DNA from: Limnohabitans sp. MMS-10A-192
GTDB taxonomy: Bacteria > Pseudomonadota > Gammaproteobacteria > Burkholderiales > Burkholderiaceae_C
Direction of reading: 5' to 3'
DNA length: 64,000 nt
Assembly: GCF_003063335.1 (NCBI RefSeq)
Contig: NZ_NERX01000008.1
Location: 62,001-126,000, forward strand
The translations under genes and the position numbers were made by a program. This document shows, one piece after another, positions 36,738-46,622 of this stretch. Below the pieces are notes generated by a model. It searched no databases, was not told the origin of the DNA, and saw only the letters and a list, made by a program, of their open reading frames with translations. Positions within the stretch are counted from its first letter, which is position 1. Every line of letters begins with the position of its first letter.

Positions 36738-37440
36738 CATTCCGTCATCGCGAGGAGCGAAGCGACGTGGCGATCCAGGAGCCGCAGCAATCCATATCAA
36801 AACGAGTCATCAGGCGGCACACTGGACATGCTTGACCGTTACCCATCGCCCTTCGTCACGCCGGGCTTGACCCGGTATCTACGCCTCTTTGTCATGCCGG
36901 ACTTGATACGGCATCCATGCAGTTGAAGATGGACCCCGGGTCTTCGCCCGGGGTGACATTGGGGTGCGGGGTGAAATTGGAAGGGAGGCGTGAAATTGGA
37001 AAGGTGGGGTGAAATTGGATGGGCTGGGGGTGACAGCGCTCTTTCCGTCATCCCGGGCCTGACCCGGGATCCATTTCCCCTCGGTCATGCCGGGCTTGAC
37101 CCGGTATCCACGCCTCTTTGTCATGCCGGACTTGATCCGGCATCCATGCAGTTGCAGATGGACCCCGGGTCTTCGCCCGGGGTGACATTGGGTGTGCGGG
37201 GTGACATTGGGTGTGCGGGGTGACATTGGAAGGGTGGGGTGACCGCTCCCCACTGTCATCCCGGGCCTGACCCGGGATCCACTTCCCCTCTGTCATCCCG
37301 GGCCTGACCCGGGATCCATCCCCTTCACGGCTGGATTGCCGCGCTTCGCTCGCAAGGACAGGAGGCGGCTGGATTGCCGCGCTTTGCTCGCGATGACGCT
37401 TATGTCGTCATCGCGCGGCGCGAAGCGACGTGGTGATCCC
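36738..37440. repeat. Palindromic repeat array, about 0.7 kb
   Basis: The array holds a REP-like element (gtcatcgcgaggagcgaagc, 36743 on), at least six copies of the ccgg-acttgat/gcttgac-ccgg palindrome and two copies of ccccgggtcttcgcccgggg. It also has ggggtgacattgg / ggtgaaattgg tandem units (36951-37018, 37180-37240), and closes with inverted and direct REP elements (37330-37440). No gene is visible in this gap. The last element abuts the stop codon of the SEC-C gene at 37443. Confidence 0.92.
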
Positions 37441-37442
37441 GT

Positions 37443-38216
37443 TCAGGCGCCGCAGCACTTTTTGTATTTCTTGCCGCTGCCGCACGAGCAAGGGTCGTTG
37501 CGGCCGGGGGTGGCGGCTTTGATGACTTGTTCCACGCGGGGGCCGATGTTGCGCCAGATTTCGCGCAGGTCGTACACGGCCCACAGGGCTTCGCCGTAAG
37601 CGTTCAGGCGGTTTTCGCTGACGCTGGGGGGGCCGTCTTCGGACAGGGCGGACAGGGTGGGGGTGTCGGCGTCGTCTTCGGTCAGGGCCACGATGGCTTC
37701 GAGCGACAGGTCGTGCCACTTGGCGGCGTCTTTGTCTTTGGGGGCGGCCCATTCGTCGGACCAGTTCTCGACCGCGAACATGAAGCCCAGTGCCCAGACT
37801 TGCGCAAAGGCGGGGATTTCGTTGTCGTCGATTTCGGCGCGTTCTTCTTCGGGCAGCGTGGCGATCGCACCGCGCACGTCCATCACTTCGGGGGCGTAGG
37901 CCTTGTCGTCGTCCAGTGCTTCCACGGGGGTGTCGAGCGACAGCTGGATCTCGTCAAAGCGGCGTTGCCACAAGGCCAGGAATTGCTGGCGCTGGGCATC
38001 GTCGGCAAAGCTGCCGCCTTCTTCGCCTTCGTCCACACCCAGCAGCATGGGCAGCCATTCGCCTTCAGGGATGGGGCGGCGGCAGCAGACCATGGCGGCC
38101 ATGAAGCCTTCGCAGAACTCCCATTGCGGCGTTTCTTCAAAACGCTCGCGCAGGTCGTCGAGGATGTTGTCCAGGGTGTCGAAGTCTTCGGCTTGCAAGC
38201 CAGCGGTGGTGTTCAT
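37443..38216 (-). CDS. UPF0149/YecA-like protein with SEC-C motif
   Basis: A 257-residue acidic protein. The first ~200 residues match the UPF0149 (YgfB/YecA) family: [14 protein letters not shown] and [16 protein letters not shown]. The C-terminus is a SEC-C zinc-binding motif ([18 protein letters not shown]), the same type as the SecA tail, which can contact ribosomes or SecB. The function is not established; a role at the ribosome or in secretion is possible by analogy. ATG 38216 follows the PIN gene by 15 bp on the same strand. Confidence 0.9.
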   Translation of the reverse strand: MNTTAGLQAEDFDTLDNILDDLRERFEETPQWEFCEGFMAAMVCCRRPIPEGEWLPMLLGVDEGEEGGSFADDAQRQQFLALWQRRFDEIQLSLDTPVEALDDDKAYAPEVMDVRGAIATLPEEERAEIDDNEIPAFAQVWALGFMFAVENWSDEWAAPKDKDAAKWHDLSLEAIVALTEDDADTPTLSALSEDGPPSVSENRLNAYGEALWAVYDLREIWRNIGPRVEQVIKAATPGRNDPCSCGSGKKYKKCCGA

Positions 38217-38231
38217 GGGGTGTTCCGGTGA

Positions 38232-38669
38232 TCAGGCGAGGATTGTAGGGTTGAGCGCCACGCCGCAGCGCTCCAGACGTTTGCGCATGCACAGCACCTG
38301 CGCGTCTTTGCTGTGCAAGCTGGCGGTGTGGGCCACGGCCAGGTCGATGAATTTTTGGTCGTCCGGGTCTTTGCAGGCGTATTCGGCTTTGGGCGCGTCG
38401 GGCTGCAATTGGGCCCAGCGGTCGAAGTGGCCGAGCACGGCGCTGGCAGGCAGTTCGCGGTGCGTCAAGCGTTTGGCGATTTGCGGGTAGGCCAGCACGC
38501 GGGCCAGCTCTTCGCGCATGGCGGTGGTGGCCAGCCATTGCGTGTGGCCGTTTTCGACGCTCAGGCGCAGGGCCTCGGCGCGGGGTTCGTCAAACACCCA
38601 CAGGTCGAGCACGATGTTGGTGTCCAGCACGCAGCGTGCCGGGGCCTGGCCGCCCTGCGGTGCGCTCAT
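38232..38669 (-). CDS. PIN-domain protein
   Basis: A 145-residue PIN-fold ribonuclease-like protein with the first acidic residue in VLDTNIVLDLW (Asp16), a mid acidic residue and the C-terminal CKDPDDQKFIDLAVA motif carrying conserved aspartates. It belongs to the group annotated as putative toxin-antitoxin toxin component. No antitoxin gene is adjacent: it overlaps the rRNA methyltransferase by 4 bp, so it may instead be a housekeeping nuclease in that operon. Confidence 0.9.
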   Translation of the reverse strand: MSAPQGGQAPARCVLDTNIVLDLWVFDEPRAEALRLSVENGHTQWLATTAMREELARVLAYPQIAKRLTHRELPASAVLGHFDRWAQLQPDAPKAEYACKDPDDQKFIDLAVAHTASLHSKDAQVLCMRKRLERCGVALNPTILA

Positions 38670-39964
38670 GGCGCAGGTGTTCCGGCGGCCCCCGGGGTGG
38701 GGGTATCTGCAGCGGTGCGCTTCAAGCTGCCTTTGACCATGTCAAAGCGGAACAGGCGGCATTCGATGGGGCCGTTCCACATGGGCACGCGGCGCGATTC
38801 TTTCAGGCGCATCTTGCTGGGCAGCTTCAGGTCGGGCGTGAGCATCCAGGCGCTCCAGCCGCTGTAGTTTTTCTTCCAGTGGCTGGCCAGTTGGGCGAAG
38901 AAGTCGCCGCCGTCGTCAACCTGTGCGGTTTCGCGGTGGTGGCTTTGGTCGGCTGCACGCGAACTGGCCAGGGCGCCCGGCTGGAAGTTGTCGCGTCCAC
39001 GCCCGGCCACACCGGCCGCTGCAATGCGCTCGCCATAGGGCGGGTTGAGCAGCATCACGCCGGGGGTTTCGCTGGGCGGCATGCGTTGCAGCGCGTCGCC
39101 ACCCCGGAACTCGACCACGCCCGACACACCAGCACGCTCGGCATTGCGTTCGGCAAAGTCGACCATGCGGAAGGCCACATCGCTGCCAAAAATTGGCGCC
39201 GTGGGTTCGTGCTCCAGGTCGCGGGCTTCTTCGATCAAGCCTTGCCAGACGTGGTTCTGGAAGGGCAGCAGTTTCTCGAAACCAAAGCGCCGCTGCAAAC
39301 CGGGCGCGATGCCGCAGGCGATTTGCGCCGCTTCGATCGGGATGGTGCCGCTGCCGCAGCAAGGGTCGTACAAAGGCACGGTGGCGTCCCAGCCGCTGGC
39401 GGCGATCATGGCGGCGGCCAGGGTTTCCTTCAAAGGCGCGTCGCCCTTGTCGGTGCGCCAGCCGCGCTTGAACAAAGGCTCGCCCGAGGTGTCGATGTAC
39501 AGGTTGAGGGTTTCCGGCGTCACGTGCGCGTAGATGCGCACGTCAGGCCAGGAGGTGTCGACGCTGGGGCGCTCGCCGCGCTTGGCGCGGAAGCGGTCGG
39601 CCACGGCGTCTTTGATCTTGAGTGCGGCAAAGTTCAGGCTGGTCAGCGGGCTGTGCTGCGCGGTGATCTCGATCTTGAAGGTCTGCTTGGGCGTGAACCA
39701 GATCTCCCAGGCCACGGCGCTGGCGCCCTGGTACAGGTCGTTTTCGTTGCGGTAGGGCGTCTCGGACAGCTGCACCAGCACGCGCTGGGTCAGGCGGCTG
39801 TGCAGGTTGATGCGTTGGGCATCGCGCCACGAAGCGCGGGCCATCACGCCGCCGCGGCCGGTCAGCAGGTCTTGACCGGTCAGGCCGGTGATCTGGTGGA
39901 TTTCGTCGGCCAGAAAGCCCTCAACGCCGGCGGCGCAGGGCATGAAAAGTTGGAGTGAGTTCAC
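38666..39964 (-). CDS. rlmL: THUMP-domain rRNA methyltransferase (RlmL-like)
   Basis: A 432-residue SAM-dependent enzyme: an N-terminal THUMP region (LQLFMPCAAGVEGFLADEIH to about 160) and a Rossmann domain with CCGSGTIPIEAA and the catalytic NPPYGERI motif of N2-guanine methyltransferases. It corresponds to the N-terminal half of E. coli RlmKL, which methylates G2445 of 23S rRNA; the RlmK half is absent, as is common in Betaproteobacteria. GTG 39964 is chosen because the first THUMP strand would be lost from the ATG seven codons later. Confidence 0.88.
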   Translation of the reverse strand: MNSLQLFMPCAAGVEGFLADEIHQITGLTGQDLLTGRGGVMARASWRDAQRINLHSRLTQRVLVQLSETPYRNENDLYQGASAVAWEIWFTPKQTFKIEITAQHSPLTSLNFAALKIKDAVADRFRAKRGERPSVDTSWPDVRIYAHVTPETLNLYIDTSGEPLFKRGWRTDKGDAPLKETLAAAMIAASGWDATVPLYDPCCGSGTIPIEAAQIACGIAPGLQRRFGFEKLLPFQNHVWQGLIEEARDLEHEPTAPIFGSDVAFRMVDFAERNAERAGVSGVVEFRGGDALQRMPPSETPGVMLLNPPYGERIAAAGVAGRGRDNFQPGALASSRAADQSHHRETAQVDDGGDFFAQLASHWKKNYSGWSAWMLTPDLKLPSKMRLKESRRVPMWNGPIECRLFRFDMVKGSLKRTAADTPTPGAAGTPAP

Positions 39965-39977
39965 GGCAGCAGGTTTC

Positions 39978-41516
39978 TCAAAGTGTTTTGCGCAGGTTGG
40001 CGGGCGCGATCTTCAGGGCTTCACGGTATTTGGCCACGGTGCGGCGTGCGCAGTCGATGCCTTGTTCCTTGAGCATTTCCGAGATCTGGTTGTCCGACAG
40101 GGGTTTGGCTGGATTTTCGGCGGCCACCAGTTGTTTGATCAAGGCCCGCACGGCGGTGCTCGACGCGGCATTGCCGCTGTCGGTGCCCAGGCCCGAGCCA
40201 AAGAAGTATTTGAGCTCAAACGTGCCTTGCGGCGTGGACATGTATTTGGCCGTGGTCACGCGGCTGATGGTGGACTCGTGCATGCCCAGCTCGTCGGCGA
40301 TCTCGCGCAGCACCAGCGGTCGCATGGCCAGCTCGCCTTGAACCAGAAAGTTTTTCTGCCGCTCCACGATGGCAGAGGACACGCGCAAGATGGTGTCAAA
40401 GCGTTGCTGGATGTTCTTGATGAACCAGCGCGCTTCTTGCAGGCGCTGCTGCAGGCCTGCGTGCGACTCGCCCTTGCCGCCACGCAGGGCGTTGGCATAG
40501 ATGTCGTGCACACGCAGCTTGGGCATCACGTCGGGGTTGAGCTGGATGCGGAACTTGGGTGCGCCGGTTTTGCGCAGGTTGGTCACGATCACATCGGGCA
40601 CGATGATGTTTTGCTCGGCCTGCACAAAGGGGCGGCCCGGCTTGGGCTCCAGCCGCGCAATGAAGGGGATGGCCGCTTTGATCAGCGCTTCGCTTTCGCC
40701 GGTCAGCCCGGCCAGGCGTTTGAAGTCGCGCTTGGCCAAAAGCTCCATGGGCTGGCCGCAGACCTTGAGTGCGGCTTGCATGGTCGCGTGGGTCGGGTCG
40801 TCCTGCAGCAAGGCCTTGATCTGGATGCGCAGGCATTCGGACAGATCGCGGGCGCCCACCCCAACCGGCTCGAGCGATTGCAGCAAACCCAGCGCCACTG
40901 TGAAGCGGTGCACCAGCTCGTCCAGCTGTTCGTCGTCTTCGCTGCCCGCCAGGCTGGCGGCCAGCTCGGGCAGGGTGTCGGTCAGGTAGCCGTCGTCATT
41001 GAGCGACTCGATCAAAAAGCGCAGGGCGGCGCGGTCGATCTCGGACAGGCGCAGTGACAGGGCTTGTCGGTGCAAAAACTCGGTCAGCGAGCCCATGCTG
41101 CGGGCCAGCTCCACCGCATCGGCGGTGTCGTCGCCATGGTTTTGGCGCGATCCGGCTTCGCCGCCCCATTCGCTGTCGTCGGGGCGCATCTCGACGCTGC
41201 CGTCGCCGTCCCAGCTTTCGGCCACATCGCTCACGGCTTCGCTGGTGACTTCGCTGGGGCCATCGTCGTGGCTGGATTCGCTGGCGCTTTCGCTCACGCG
41301 GTCGCCCAGGCTGACATGGCTGTCGGCCTGCTCCAGGCCAAATGCTTCTTGTGGGGCCTCTTCGTCGGTGCGTTCGAGGAAGGGGTTTTCGTCGAGCATT
41401 TGCTCGACTTCTTGCGTCAGCTCCAGCGTGGACAGCTGGAGCAAGCGGATCGATTGTTGCAACTGGGGCGTGAGCGCCAGGTGCTGCGACATGCGCAGCG
41501 ACAGACCTGGTTTCAC
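39978..41516 (-). CDS. rpoN: RNA polymerase sigma-54 factor
   Basis: A 512-residue sigma-54 factor. Region I has LSLRMSQHLALTPQLQQSIR then LLQLSTLEL, with the glutamine-rich activator-contact sequence. An acidic region II follows (about 70-130), then the core-binding and HTH regions. The RpoN box ARRTVAKYRE is at about 490-499. The GTG start at 41516 keeps the conserved MKPGLSLR opening. It follows lptB in the common order lptA-lptB-rpoN, with 37 bp between. Confidence 0.97.
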   Translation of the reverse strand: MKPGLSLRMSQHLALTPQLQQSIRLLQLSTLELTQEVEQMLDENPFLERTDEEAPQEAFGLEQADSHVSLGDRVSESASESSHDDGPSEVTSEAVSDVAESWDGDGSVEMRPDDSEWGGEAGSRQNHGDDTADAVELARSMGSLTEFLHRQALSLRLSEIDRAALRFLIESLNDDGYLTDTLPELAASLAGSEDDEQLDELVHRFTVALGLLQSLEPVGVGARDLSECLRIQIKALLQDDPTHATMQAALKVCGQPMELLAKRDFKRLAGLTGESEALIKAAIPFIARLEPKPGRPFVQAEQNIIVPDVIVTNLRKTGAPKFRIQLNPDVMPKLRVHDIYANALRGGKGESHAGLQQRLQEARWFIKNIQQRFDTILRVSSAIVERQKNFLVQGELAMRPLVLREIADELGMHESTISRVTTAKYMSTPQGTFELKYFFGSGLGTDSGNAASSTAVRALIKQLVAAENPAKPLSDNQISEMLKEQGIDCARRTVAKYREALKIAPANLRKTL

Positions 41517-41553
41517 GCTGCAGCTCGCATGTCGAATGTCAAATCAGGGCGCA

Positions 41554-42309
41554 TCACATTCGGAAGTGTTCGCCCAGATAGACGCGCCGCACATCGGCGT
41601 TGGCCACGATCTCTTCGGGGGTGCCTTGGGCCAGCACATGACCGTCGCTGATGATGAAAGCGTGGTCGCAAATGCCCAGCGTTTCGCGCACGTTGTGGTC
41701 GGTGATCAGCACGCCAATGCCGCGCTGTTTGAGGAAGGCGATGATGCGCTGGATCTCGATCACGGCGATCGGGTCGATGCCGGCGAATGGCTCGTCCAGC
41801 AAGATGAAGCGCGGGTCGGTGGCCAGCGCACGGGCAATCTCCACGCGGCGGCGCTCGCCGCCCGACAAGGCCACAGCAGGTGAGTCGCGCAGGTGGTCGA
41901 CCCGCAAATCGGCCAGCAAAGCGTCCAGCTTTTGTTCAATCTCGGCACTGCCGAGCGGGCGTCCTTGCGCGTCGGTGTGCAGCTCCAAAATGGCACGCAC
42001 ATTCTCGGCCACCGACAGCTTGCGAAAGATGGAGGCTTCTTGCGGCAGGTACGACAAGCCCATGCGTGCACGTTTGTGGATGGGCATGCGGGTCACGTCT
42101 TCGCCGTCGATCAGGATCTGGCCGCCATCGGCGCGCACCAGGCCCACGATCATGTAAAACGAGGTGGTCTTGCCCGCACCGTTGGGGCCGAGCAAGCCGA
42201 CCACTTCGCCTTTGGACACTTTCATCGACACGTCGTGCACGACTTTGCGGCTGCCGTAGGATTTTTTCAGATGCCGCGCTTCCAGGCAGCTGGTGGGGGT
42301 GTCGCTCAT
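41554..42309 (-). CDS. lptB: LPS export ABC transporter ATPase
   Basis: A 251-residue ATPase of the LptBFG transporter that drives lipopolysaccharide out of the inner membrane. It has Walker [10 protein letters not shown], the Q-loop [11 protein letters not shown], signature [15 protein letters not shown] and Walker [14 protein letters not shown]. It overlaps lptA by 4 bp and precedes rpoN. Confidence 0.97.
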   Translation of the reverse strand: MSDTPTSCLEARHLKKSYGSRKVVHDVSMKVSKGEVVGLLGPNGAGKTTSFYMIVGLVRADGGQILIDGEDVTRMPIHKRARMGLSYLPQEASIFRKLSVAENVRAILELHTDAQGRPLGSAEIEQKLDALLADLRVDHLRDSPAVALSGGERRRVEIARALATDPRFILLDEPFAGIDPIAVIEIQRIIAFLKQRGIGVLITDHNVRETLGICDHAFIISDGHVLAQGTPEEIVANADVRRVYLGEHFRM

Positions 42310-42929
42310 GGTTTTTTGCTTTCGCCCAAAGAGGGGCTGGTGCGCAGCACCGGTGCCAGGGCGGGGGCCGTGTCTGTGCCCTCTTTGCGGGGGGTGATCA
42401 CGGCACGCACGCGCTCGCCACGCCCGTTGGCGGCCTGACCTTTGGCTTGGCCATCCACGGTCATCACCTCGGTGGTGTTGTTGAAGACGATTTTCTCGCC
42501 CGTCACACGGTTGGCCACTTCGGTGCCGCGCAAGATGCGGCCTTCAGCTCGCTGCACCAGCGTCATTTGATCGGCTTGTTTGTCGTAGATGGCGGTTTCG
42601 GCTTCGCCCTCGGTGTATTCGTCGACGCCTTCACGTTTTTGGCGAAAGAAAACCCGCTGTTTGGGGGCGGCCCAAAATTGCGCCAATTGCTGGCCTTTGC
42701 CGTCTTCTTGTACTTCCATGCGGTCGGCGCGTATGACCAGGGTGCCTTTGACCGCGACCACATTGCCGTTGAATTGGGTCAGTTTCAGACCTTCGTCGTG
42801 GCGCATGTTGTCCGCCTCGATGTTCATGGGCTTGTCTTTGTCGGCTTTTTCAGCGTGCACGGGCGCACAGAGCAGGCCCCAGCTCAGGGCTGCACCGGCG
42901 ATCAAGTGGAGAAAAGTTTTAAAAGGCAT
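42306..42929 (-). CDS. lptA: LPS transport periplasmic protein
   Basis: A 207-residue exported protein. After a signal peptide ([19 protein letters not shown], cleaved after VHA) comes the OstA-like beta-jellyroll ([20 protein letters not shown] then [20 protein letters not shown]), the periplasmic bridge for lipopolysaccharide. ATG 42929 begins the signal peptide; the frame is open further upstream. An lptC gene, normally next to lptA, is not seen: dsbA lies upstream instead. The C-terminal tail is extended and proline/alanine-rich. Confidence 0.93.
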   Translation of the reverse strand: MPFKTFLHLIAGAALSWGLLCAPVHAEKADKDKPMNIEADNMRHDEGLKLTQFNGNVVAVKGTLVIRADRMEVQEDGKGQQLAQFWAAPKQRVFFRQKREGVDEYTEGEAETAIYDKQADQMTLVQRAEGRILRGTEVANRVTGEKIVFNNTTEVMTVDGQAKGQAANGRGERVRAVITPRKEGTDTAPALAPVLRTSPSLGESKKP

Positions 42930-43005
42930 GAATCTTGCTGTTCGAGGCTTTTTGATTGTAGGCGCAAGCGTCTGCATATCGGCACCGATACCGCAGCTTG
43001 GCCAC

Positions 43006-43042
43006 AAAAAAGCCCGCGCAGGCGGGGCCTGGGCGGGCTTTG
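43006..43042 (-). terminator. Terminator between dsbA and lptA
   Basis: On the minus strand aaagcccgc and gcgggcttt form a stem around a GC-rich 15-nt loop, followed by a T tract (tttttt). It separates dsbA from lptA, so lptA must have its own promoter within 42930-43005. Confidence 0.75.
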
Positions 43043-43067
43043 GCTCCGAATGGGTGCATGCCAGAGG

Positions 43068-43709
43068 TCAAGTGCGTGTGCGGCTTTGTGCGATGAGCGA
43101 TTCGGCCACCTTGATGGCGCGCTCCATGCTGCCGGCGATCGAGCCATCGGTGTAAAAGCGGCCGGCAATGCCAAAGGAGGGCACGCCTTCGACCTTGTAG
43201 TCGTTTTGCAGTTGCACGGCGCGTTTGAGTTTGCTGGCCACGCCAAACGATTTGTAGGTCTCGCTGAACTTGGCTTTGTCCACGCCTTGCTTGGCCACCC
43301 AGTCCAGGATGGCCGCTTCGGTGTTGAGCGGCTGCTTTTCAGCATGGATGGCGGTGAACACTTTGGCGTGCAGGCTGTCCAGCAGGTTCATCGCTTCGAG
43401 TGCAAAGAACAAACGTTGTTGCGGTGCAAAGTCGTCGCGAAAAGCCACAGGCACGCGGCGCACCACCACGTCTTTGGGGGCGTTTTTGACCCATTGCGCA
43501 AATGTGGGCTCAAACGCACTGCAGTGTGGGCAGCTGTACCAAAAGAACTCGATCAGCTCGATCTTGCCCGCTGCGGCGTCGGTGCTCACGGGGCGCTCCA
43601 GCGGCAAATAGTCTTTGCCCGCTTTGAACAAGGCTTGCGCCCAAGCCGTGGATTGACTCAGCCAAGCAGAAGTGGCGAGCAAAGCGCCAGAAAAAAGACG
43701 GCGTTTCAT
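43068..43709 (-). CDS. dsbA: Thiol:disulfide interchange protein
   Basis: A 213-residue periplasmic oxidase of the DsbA type that puts disulfides into exported proteins. A signal peptide (KRRLFSGALLATSAWLSQST, ending AWAQA) precedes the thioredoxin fold with the CPHC active site at residues 60-63. A cis-proline loop (VEGVPSFGIAGRFY) follows. A good Shine-Dalgarno sequence (gaggag) precedes ATG 43709. It lies 41 bp after the SPOR gene, with a terminator behind it. Confidence 0.96.
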   Translation of the reverse strand: MKRRLFSGALLATSAWLSQSTAWAQALFKAGKDYLPLERPVSTDAAAGKIELIEFFWYSCPHCSAFEPTFAQWVKNAPKDVVVRRVPVAFRDDFAPQQRLFFALEAMNLLDSLHAKVFTAIHAEKQPLNTEAAILDWVAKQGVDKAKFSETYKSFGVASKLKRAVQLQNDYKVEGVPSFGIAGRFYTDGSIAGSMERAIKVAESLIAQSRTRT

Positions 43710-43750
43710 GGGGTCTCCTCAGTGGGTGTTGGGCGGGTGGGGCGGGGCGC

Positions 43751-44401
43751 TCAGCGCTGCACCCGCACCAAGGTGTTTTCAATGCTGCTGCTTTCGAGAC
43801 GGGCGCGCACTTTTTCGGCCGCAGCCTTGTCATCGTAAGGCCCCAAGCGTACGCGGTAAACCGTGCGTCCGCCTTGATCCCGCTCAGAGACCTTGGCGTC
43901 CAGCCCCATCATGGCCAGTTTGGCTTTTTGGGCATCGGCATCGGCCGCGCCACGGTAGGCGCCCACCTGGATCACGTAGTCAAAGGGGTCGCCCGCGTTG
44001 GCGTTGGCGGCCGGTGTGGACAAGCCCGATTTGGCTTTGGCCAGGTCACCCAGCGGGTCGGCCGAGACGGCGGGCGGGCGGGCATCGGGCTTGGCCGGTT
44101 CGACAGGGGCAGCAGCAGTCTTGTCGATCGGCTTGGGCTGCATTTCTGCACTGGGCACGATCGGTGAAGGGGGCTGTTCGGCGGACGGCTTGGTCTGGAG
44201 CACCGTGTTCGGATTCCAGTCCTTGTTCTTTTGCGACTCAGCAGTGTCTTGCTCGGACGAGCGGGGCTGGTTTTTGTTGGAAAACGGTGTGGGCACCTTG
44301 GTCACATAGATGGCCACAGCCAGTGACAGGCCCAAGCCCACCACCAGACCGATGATGACGCCCATGAACGTTCCGCCGCGTTGAGAGTTTTTCATTGTCA
44401 T
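43751..44401 (-). CDS. SPOR-domain cell-division-like protein
   Basis: A 216-residue bitopic membrane protein: a short cytoplasmic start, one helix (VIIGLVVGLGLSLAVAIYV, about 15-33), a long proline-rich periplasmic linker, and a C-terminal SPOR domain (about 138-214: YVIQVGAYRGAADADAQKAK to VYRVRLGPYDDKAAAEKV). SPOR domains bind denuded peptidoglycan at the division site, so an FtsN- or DedD-like role is likely. Its ATG directly abuts the argS stop, so it is co-transcribed with argS, a common order in Burkholderiales. Confidence 0.92.
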   Translation of the reverse strand: MTMKNSQRGGTFMGVIIGLVVGLGLSLAVAIYVTKVPTPFSNKNQPRSSEQDTAESQKNKDWNPNTVLQTKPSAEQPPSPIVPSAEMQPKPIDKTAAAPVEPAKPDARPPAVSADPLGDLAKAKSGLSTPAANANAGDPFDYVIQVGAYRGAADADAQKAKLAMMGLDAKVSERDQGGRTVYRVRLGPYDDKAAAEKVRARLESSSIENTLVRVQR

Positions 44402-46075
44402 TTACATCTTGGCAGGTGCTGACACACCCAGAACTTTCAAGCCGTTTTGCAGCACCTGAGCCGTGGCCGCCACCAGCGCCAAACGGGCTTTCTTGACGGC
44501 TTCGTCGTCCACCAGAATGCGTTCGGCATCGTAGTAGCTGTGGTACAGCGAGGCCAGATCGCGCAGGTAGAAGGTCACGTCGTGCGGGGCGAAGTCGTTG
44601 GCCGCAGAGGTCAACATTTCGGGGTACTTGGCCAGGGCCAGCATCAGCGCATGGGCCTGTGGGCTTTGCAGAGCAGACAGGTCGGCATGCGTGAGGCTGG
44701 CTTTGTCGCCACCCCAGGCGCTCAGCACCGAGCAGATGCGTGCGTGGGCGTACTGCACGTAGTACACCGGGTTGTCGTTGTTTTGTGCCAGCGCCAAGTC
44801 GATGTCGAAGATGTATTCGGTGTCAGGCTTGCGGCTGAGCAAGAAGAAACGCACCGCGTCCTTGCTGGTCCACTCGATCAGGTCGCGCAGCGTGACGTAG
44901 CTGCCGGCGCGCTTGGAGATCTTGACCTCTTCGCCGCCGCGCATCACGCGCACCATGGTGTGCAACACGTAGTCGGGGTAGCCTTCCGGAATGCCGACGC
45001 CTGCGGCCTGCAGGCCAGCGCGCACACGGGCAATCGTCCCGTGGTGGTCGGTGCCCTGGATGTTCACCACGCGCGTGAAGCCGCGCTCCCACTTGGTGAT
45101 GTGGTAGGCCACATCGGGCACAAAGTAGGTGTAGGTGCCGTCGCCCTTGCGCATGACGCGGTCTTTGTCGTCGCCGTAGTCGGTGGACTTGAGCCACAGC
45201 GCGCCGTCTTGTTCGTAGGTCTTGCCCGCGTCCTTGAGCTTTTGCACGGCCGCATCGACCTTGCCGCTGGTGTACAGGCTCGACTCCAGGTAGTAGTTGT
45301 CGAACTTGACGTCAAAGGCCTTCAAGTCCAGGTCTTGTTCGTGGCGCAAATAGGCCACAGCGAACTGGCGCATGCCGTCCAGGTCGTTCACATCGCCGCT
45401 GGCGGTGAATTCGCGGTCGTCGGACTTGACGGTTTTCTTGGCCAAAAAGTCGTTGGCGATGTCCTGGATGTAGTCGCCGTTGTAGGCGGCCTCGGGCCAC
45501 TCGGCGTCACCGGGCTTGAAGCCCTTGGCGCGCAGCTGGGTGGAGTTGGCCAGGGTGCCGATCTGCACACCTGCGTCGTTGTAATAAAACTCTCGGTAAA
45601 CCTGCTGGCCTTGTGTGGCCAGCAAATTGCAAATGGCATCGCCCAAAGCGGCTTGGCGGCCGTGACCCACGTGCAGCGGGCCGGTGGGATTGGCCGAGAC
45701 AAATTCCACCAGCACCTTGTGGGCTTGCGCGGGTTGATCGCCAAAGCATTCGGCCGCTTGCAGCACTTCGTGAACGATGGCCTGCTTGGCGGCGTCTTTG
45801 AGGCGGATGTTGATGAAGCCCGGGCCCGCCAACTCAATGGCGTCGACCCAGCGCTCGAAAGCGGGGGTGGCCAGCAAGGCGGCGCGCAGCGTTTCGCCCA
45901 GTTGCCGGGGGTTTTGTTTCAGGGCCTTGGCCAATTGCATGGCGGCCGTGCAGGCCAGGTCGCCGTGGGCGGCGACCTTGGGGGATTCAAAGGCGGCCCG
46001 TGCGCCTGCGCCGGGCTGGAGTTTGTCGAGCTCGGCGGCCAGGGCCGTGAGCAAATGTTGTTTGGCAGAAAGCAT
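44402..46075 (-). CDS. argS: Arginyl-tRNA synthetase
   Basis: A 557-residue class I synthetase charging tRNA-Arg. The N-terminal Add-1 tRNA-binding domain precedes the catalytic HIGH motif ([20 protein letters not shown]). [17 protein letters not shown] marks the position of the KMSKS-like loop, and the C-terminal anticodon-binding helical domain ([20 protein letters not shown]) ends in [10 protein letters not shown], typical of ArgS. Length and start are normal. Confidence 0.97.
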   Translation of the reverse strand: MLSAKQHLLTALAAELDKLQPGAGARAAFESPKVAAHGDLACTAAMQLAKALKQNPRQLGETLRAALLATPAFERWVDAIELAGPGFINIRLKDAAKQAIVHEVLQAAECFGDQPAQAHKVLVEFVSANPTGPLHVGHGRQAALGDAICNLLATQGQQVYREFYYNDAGVQIGTLANSTQLRAKGFKPGDAEWPEAAYNGDYIQDIANDFLAKKTVKSDDREFTASGDVNDLDGMRQFAVAYLRHEQDLDLKAFDVKFDNYYLESSLYTSGKVDAAVQKLKDAGKTYEQDGALWLKSTDYGDDKDRVMRKGDGTYTYFVPDVAYHITKWERGFTRVVNIQGTDHHGTIARVRAGLQAAGVGIPEGYPDYVLHTMVRVMRGGEEVKISKRAGSYVTLRDLIEWTSKDAVRFFLLSRKPDTEYIFDIDLALAQNNDNPVYYVQYAHARICSVLSAWGGDKASLTHADLSALQSPQAHALMLALAKYPEMLTSAANDFAPHDVTFYLRDLASLYHSYYDAERILVDDEAVKKARLALVAATAQVLQNGLKVLGVSAPAKM

Positions 46076-46250
46076 GGGGTGGATTTTACGGGGCGTGGCC
46101 CGGTCTGCGCGGATGAACGCTTTTGTGTGTGTTCATTTACAGTTGATTACAAGCTCGCGCTGGACAAATCGCCAGCCCAAGTGCCCTAATGCATGCGGCG
46201 CTGAAATGCATGTCGCGCCACCATCCATCTTCACCATCAGGGAGTTTCAT

Positions 46251-46547
46251 ATGCGTCACGGTTTCACAGTTCTGGCTTTGGGTTTGGCATTGGCTTCGGG
46301 TTGGGCGCAGGCCGCCGACCCGGCACCCGCTGAAAAAACCCCGCAGCAAAACAAAATGGCCACTTGCAACAAAGAGGCCGACGGCAAAAAAGGCGATGAG
46401 CGCAAAGCCTTCATGAAAGACTGCCTGAGCGCCAACAAAAAAGAAACCCAGCAAAACAAGATGAAAACTTGCAACGCTGAAGCCAAGGAAACCGGCAAGA
46501 AGGGCGACGAGCGCAAAGCCTTCATGTCCGAATGCCTGAAAAAGTGA
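46251..46547 (+). CDS. psiF: PsiF-family periplasmic protein
   Basis: A 98-residue protein: signal peptide (RHGFTVLALGLALASGWAQA) and two PsiF repeats with paired cysteines (QNKMATCNKEADGKKGDERK then AFMKDC; a second copy with QNKMKTCNAEA). In E. coli psiF is phosphate-starvation inducible; its function is unknown. No Pho box was identified. It is monocistronic, with a bidirectional terminator after it. Confidence 0.92.
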   Translation: MRHGFTVLALGLALASGWAQAADPAPAEKTPQQNKMATCNKEADGKKGDERKAFMKDCLSANKKETQQNKMKTCNAEAKETGKKGDERKAFMSECLKK

Positions 46548-46585
46548 TGGCGTCCGCAGGGCGCCTGTCCTGTTGACTGTCTCCA

Positions 46586-46611
46586 AAGCCTGACACTTGT
46601 CAGGCTTTTTT
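46586..46611. terminator. Rho-independent terminator after psiF
   Basis: aagcctgaca-ct-tgtcaggctt is a 10-bp stem followed by a T run. It sits between the convergent psiF and LysR genes and may serve both. Confidence 0.85.
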
Positions 46612-46622
46612 CATGGGGGCGG

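Noticed and set aside
36738..37440. CRISPR array
   Set aside because: Repeats differ in length and spacing, are palindromic, and are not separated by regular unique spacers. No cas genes are present.
38232..38669. PIN gene as part of a toxin-antitoxin pair
   Set aside because: No small antitoxin gene lies next to it; both neighbours are housekeeping-type genes, one of them overlapping by 4 bp.
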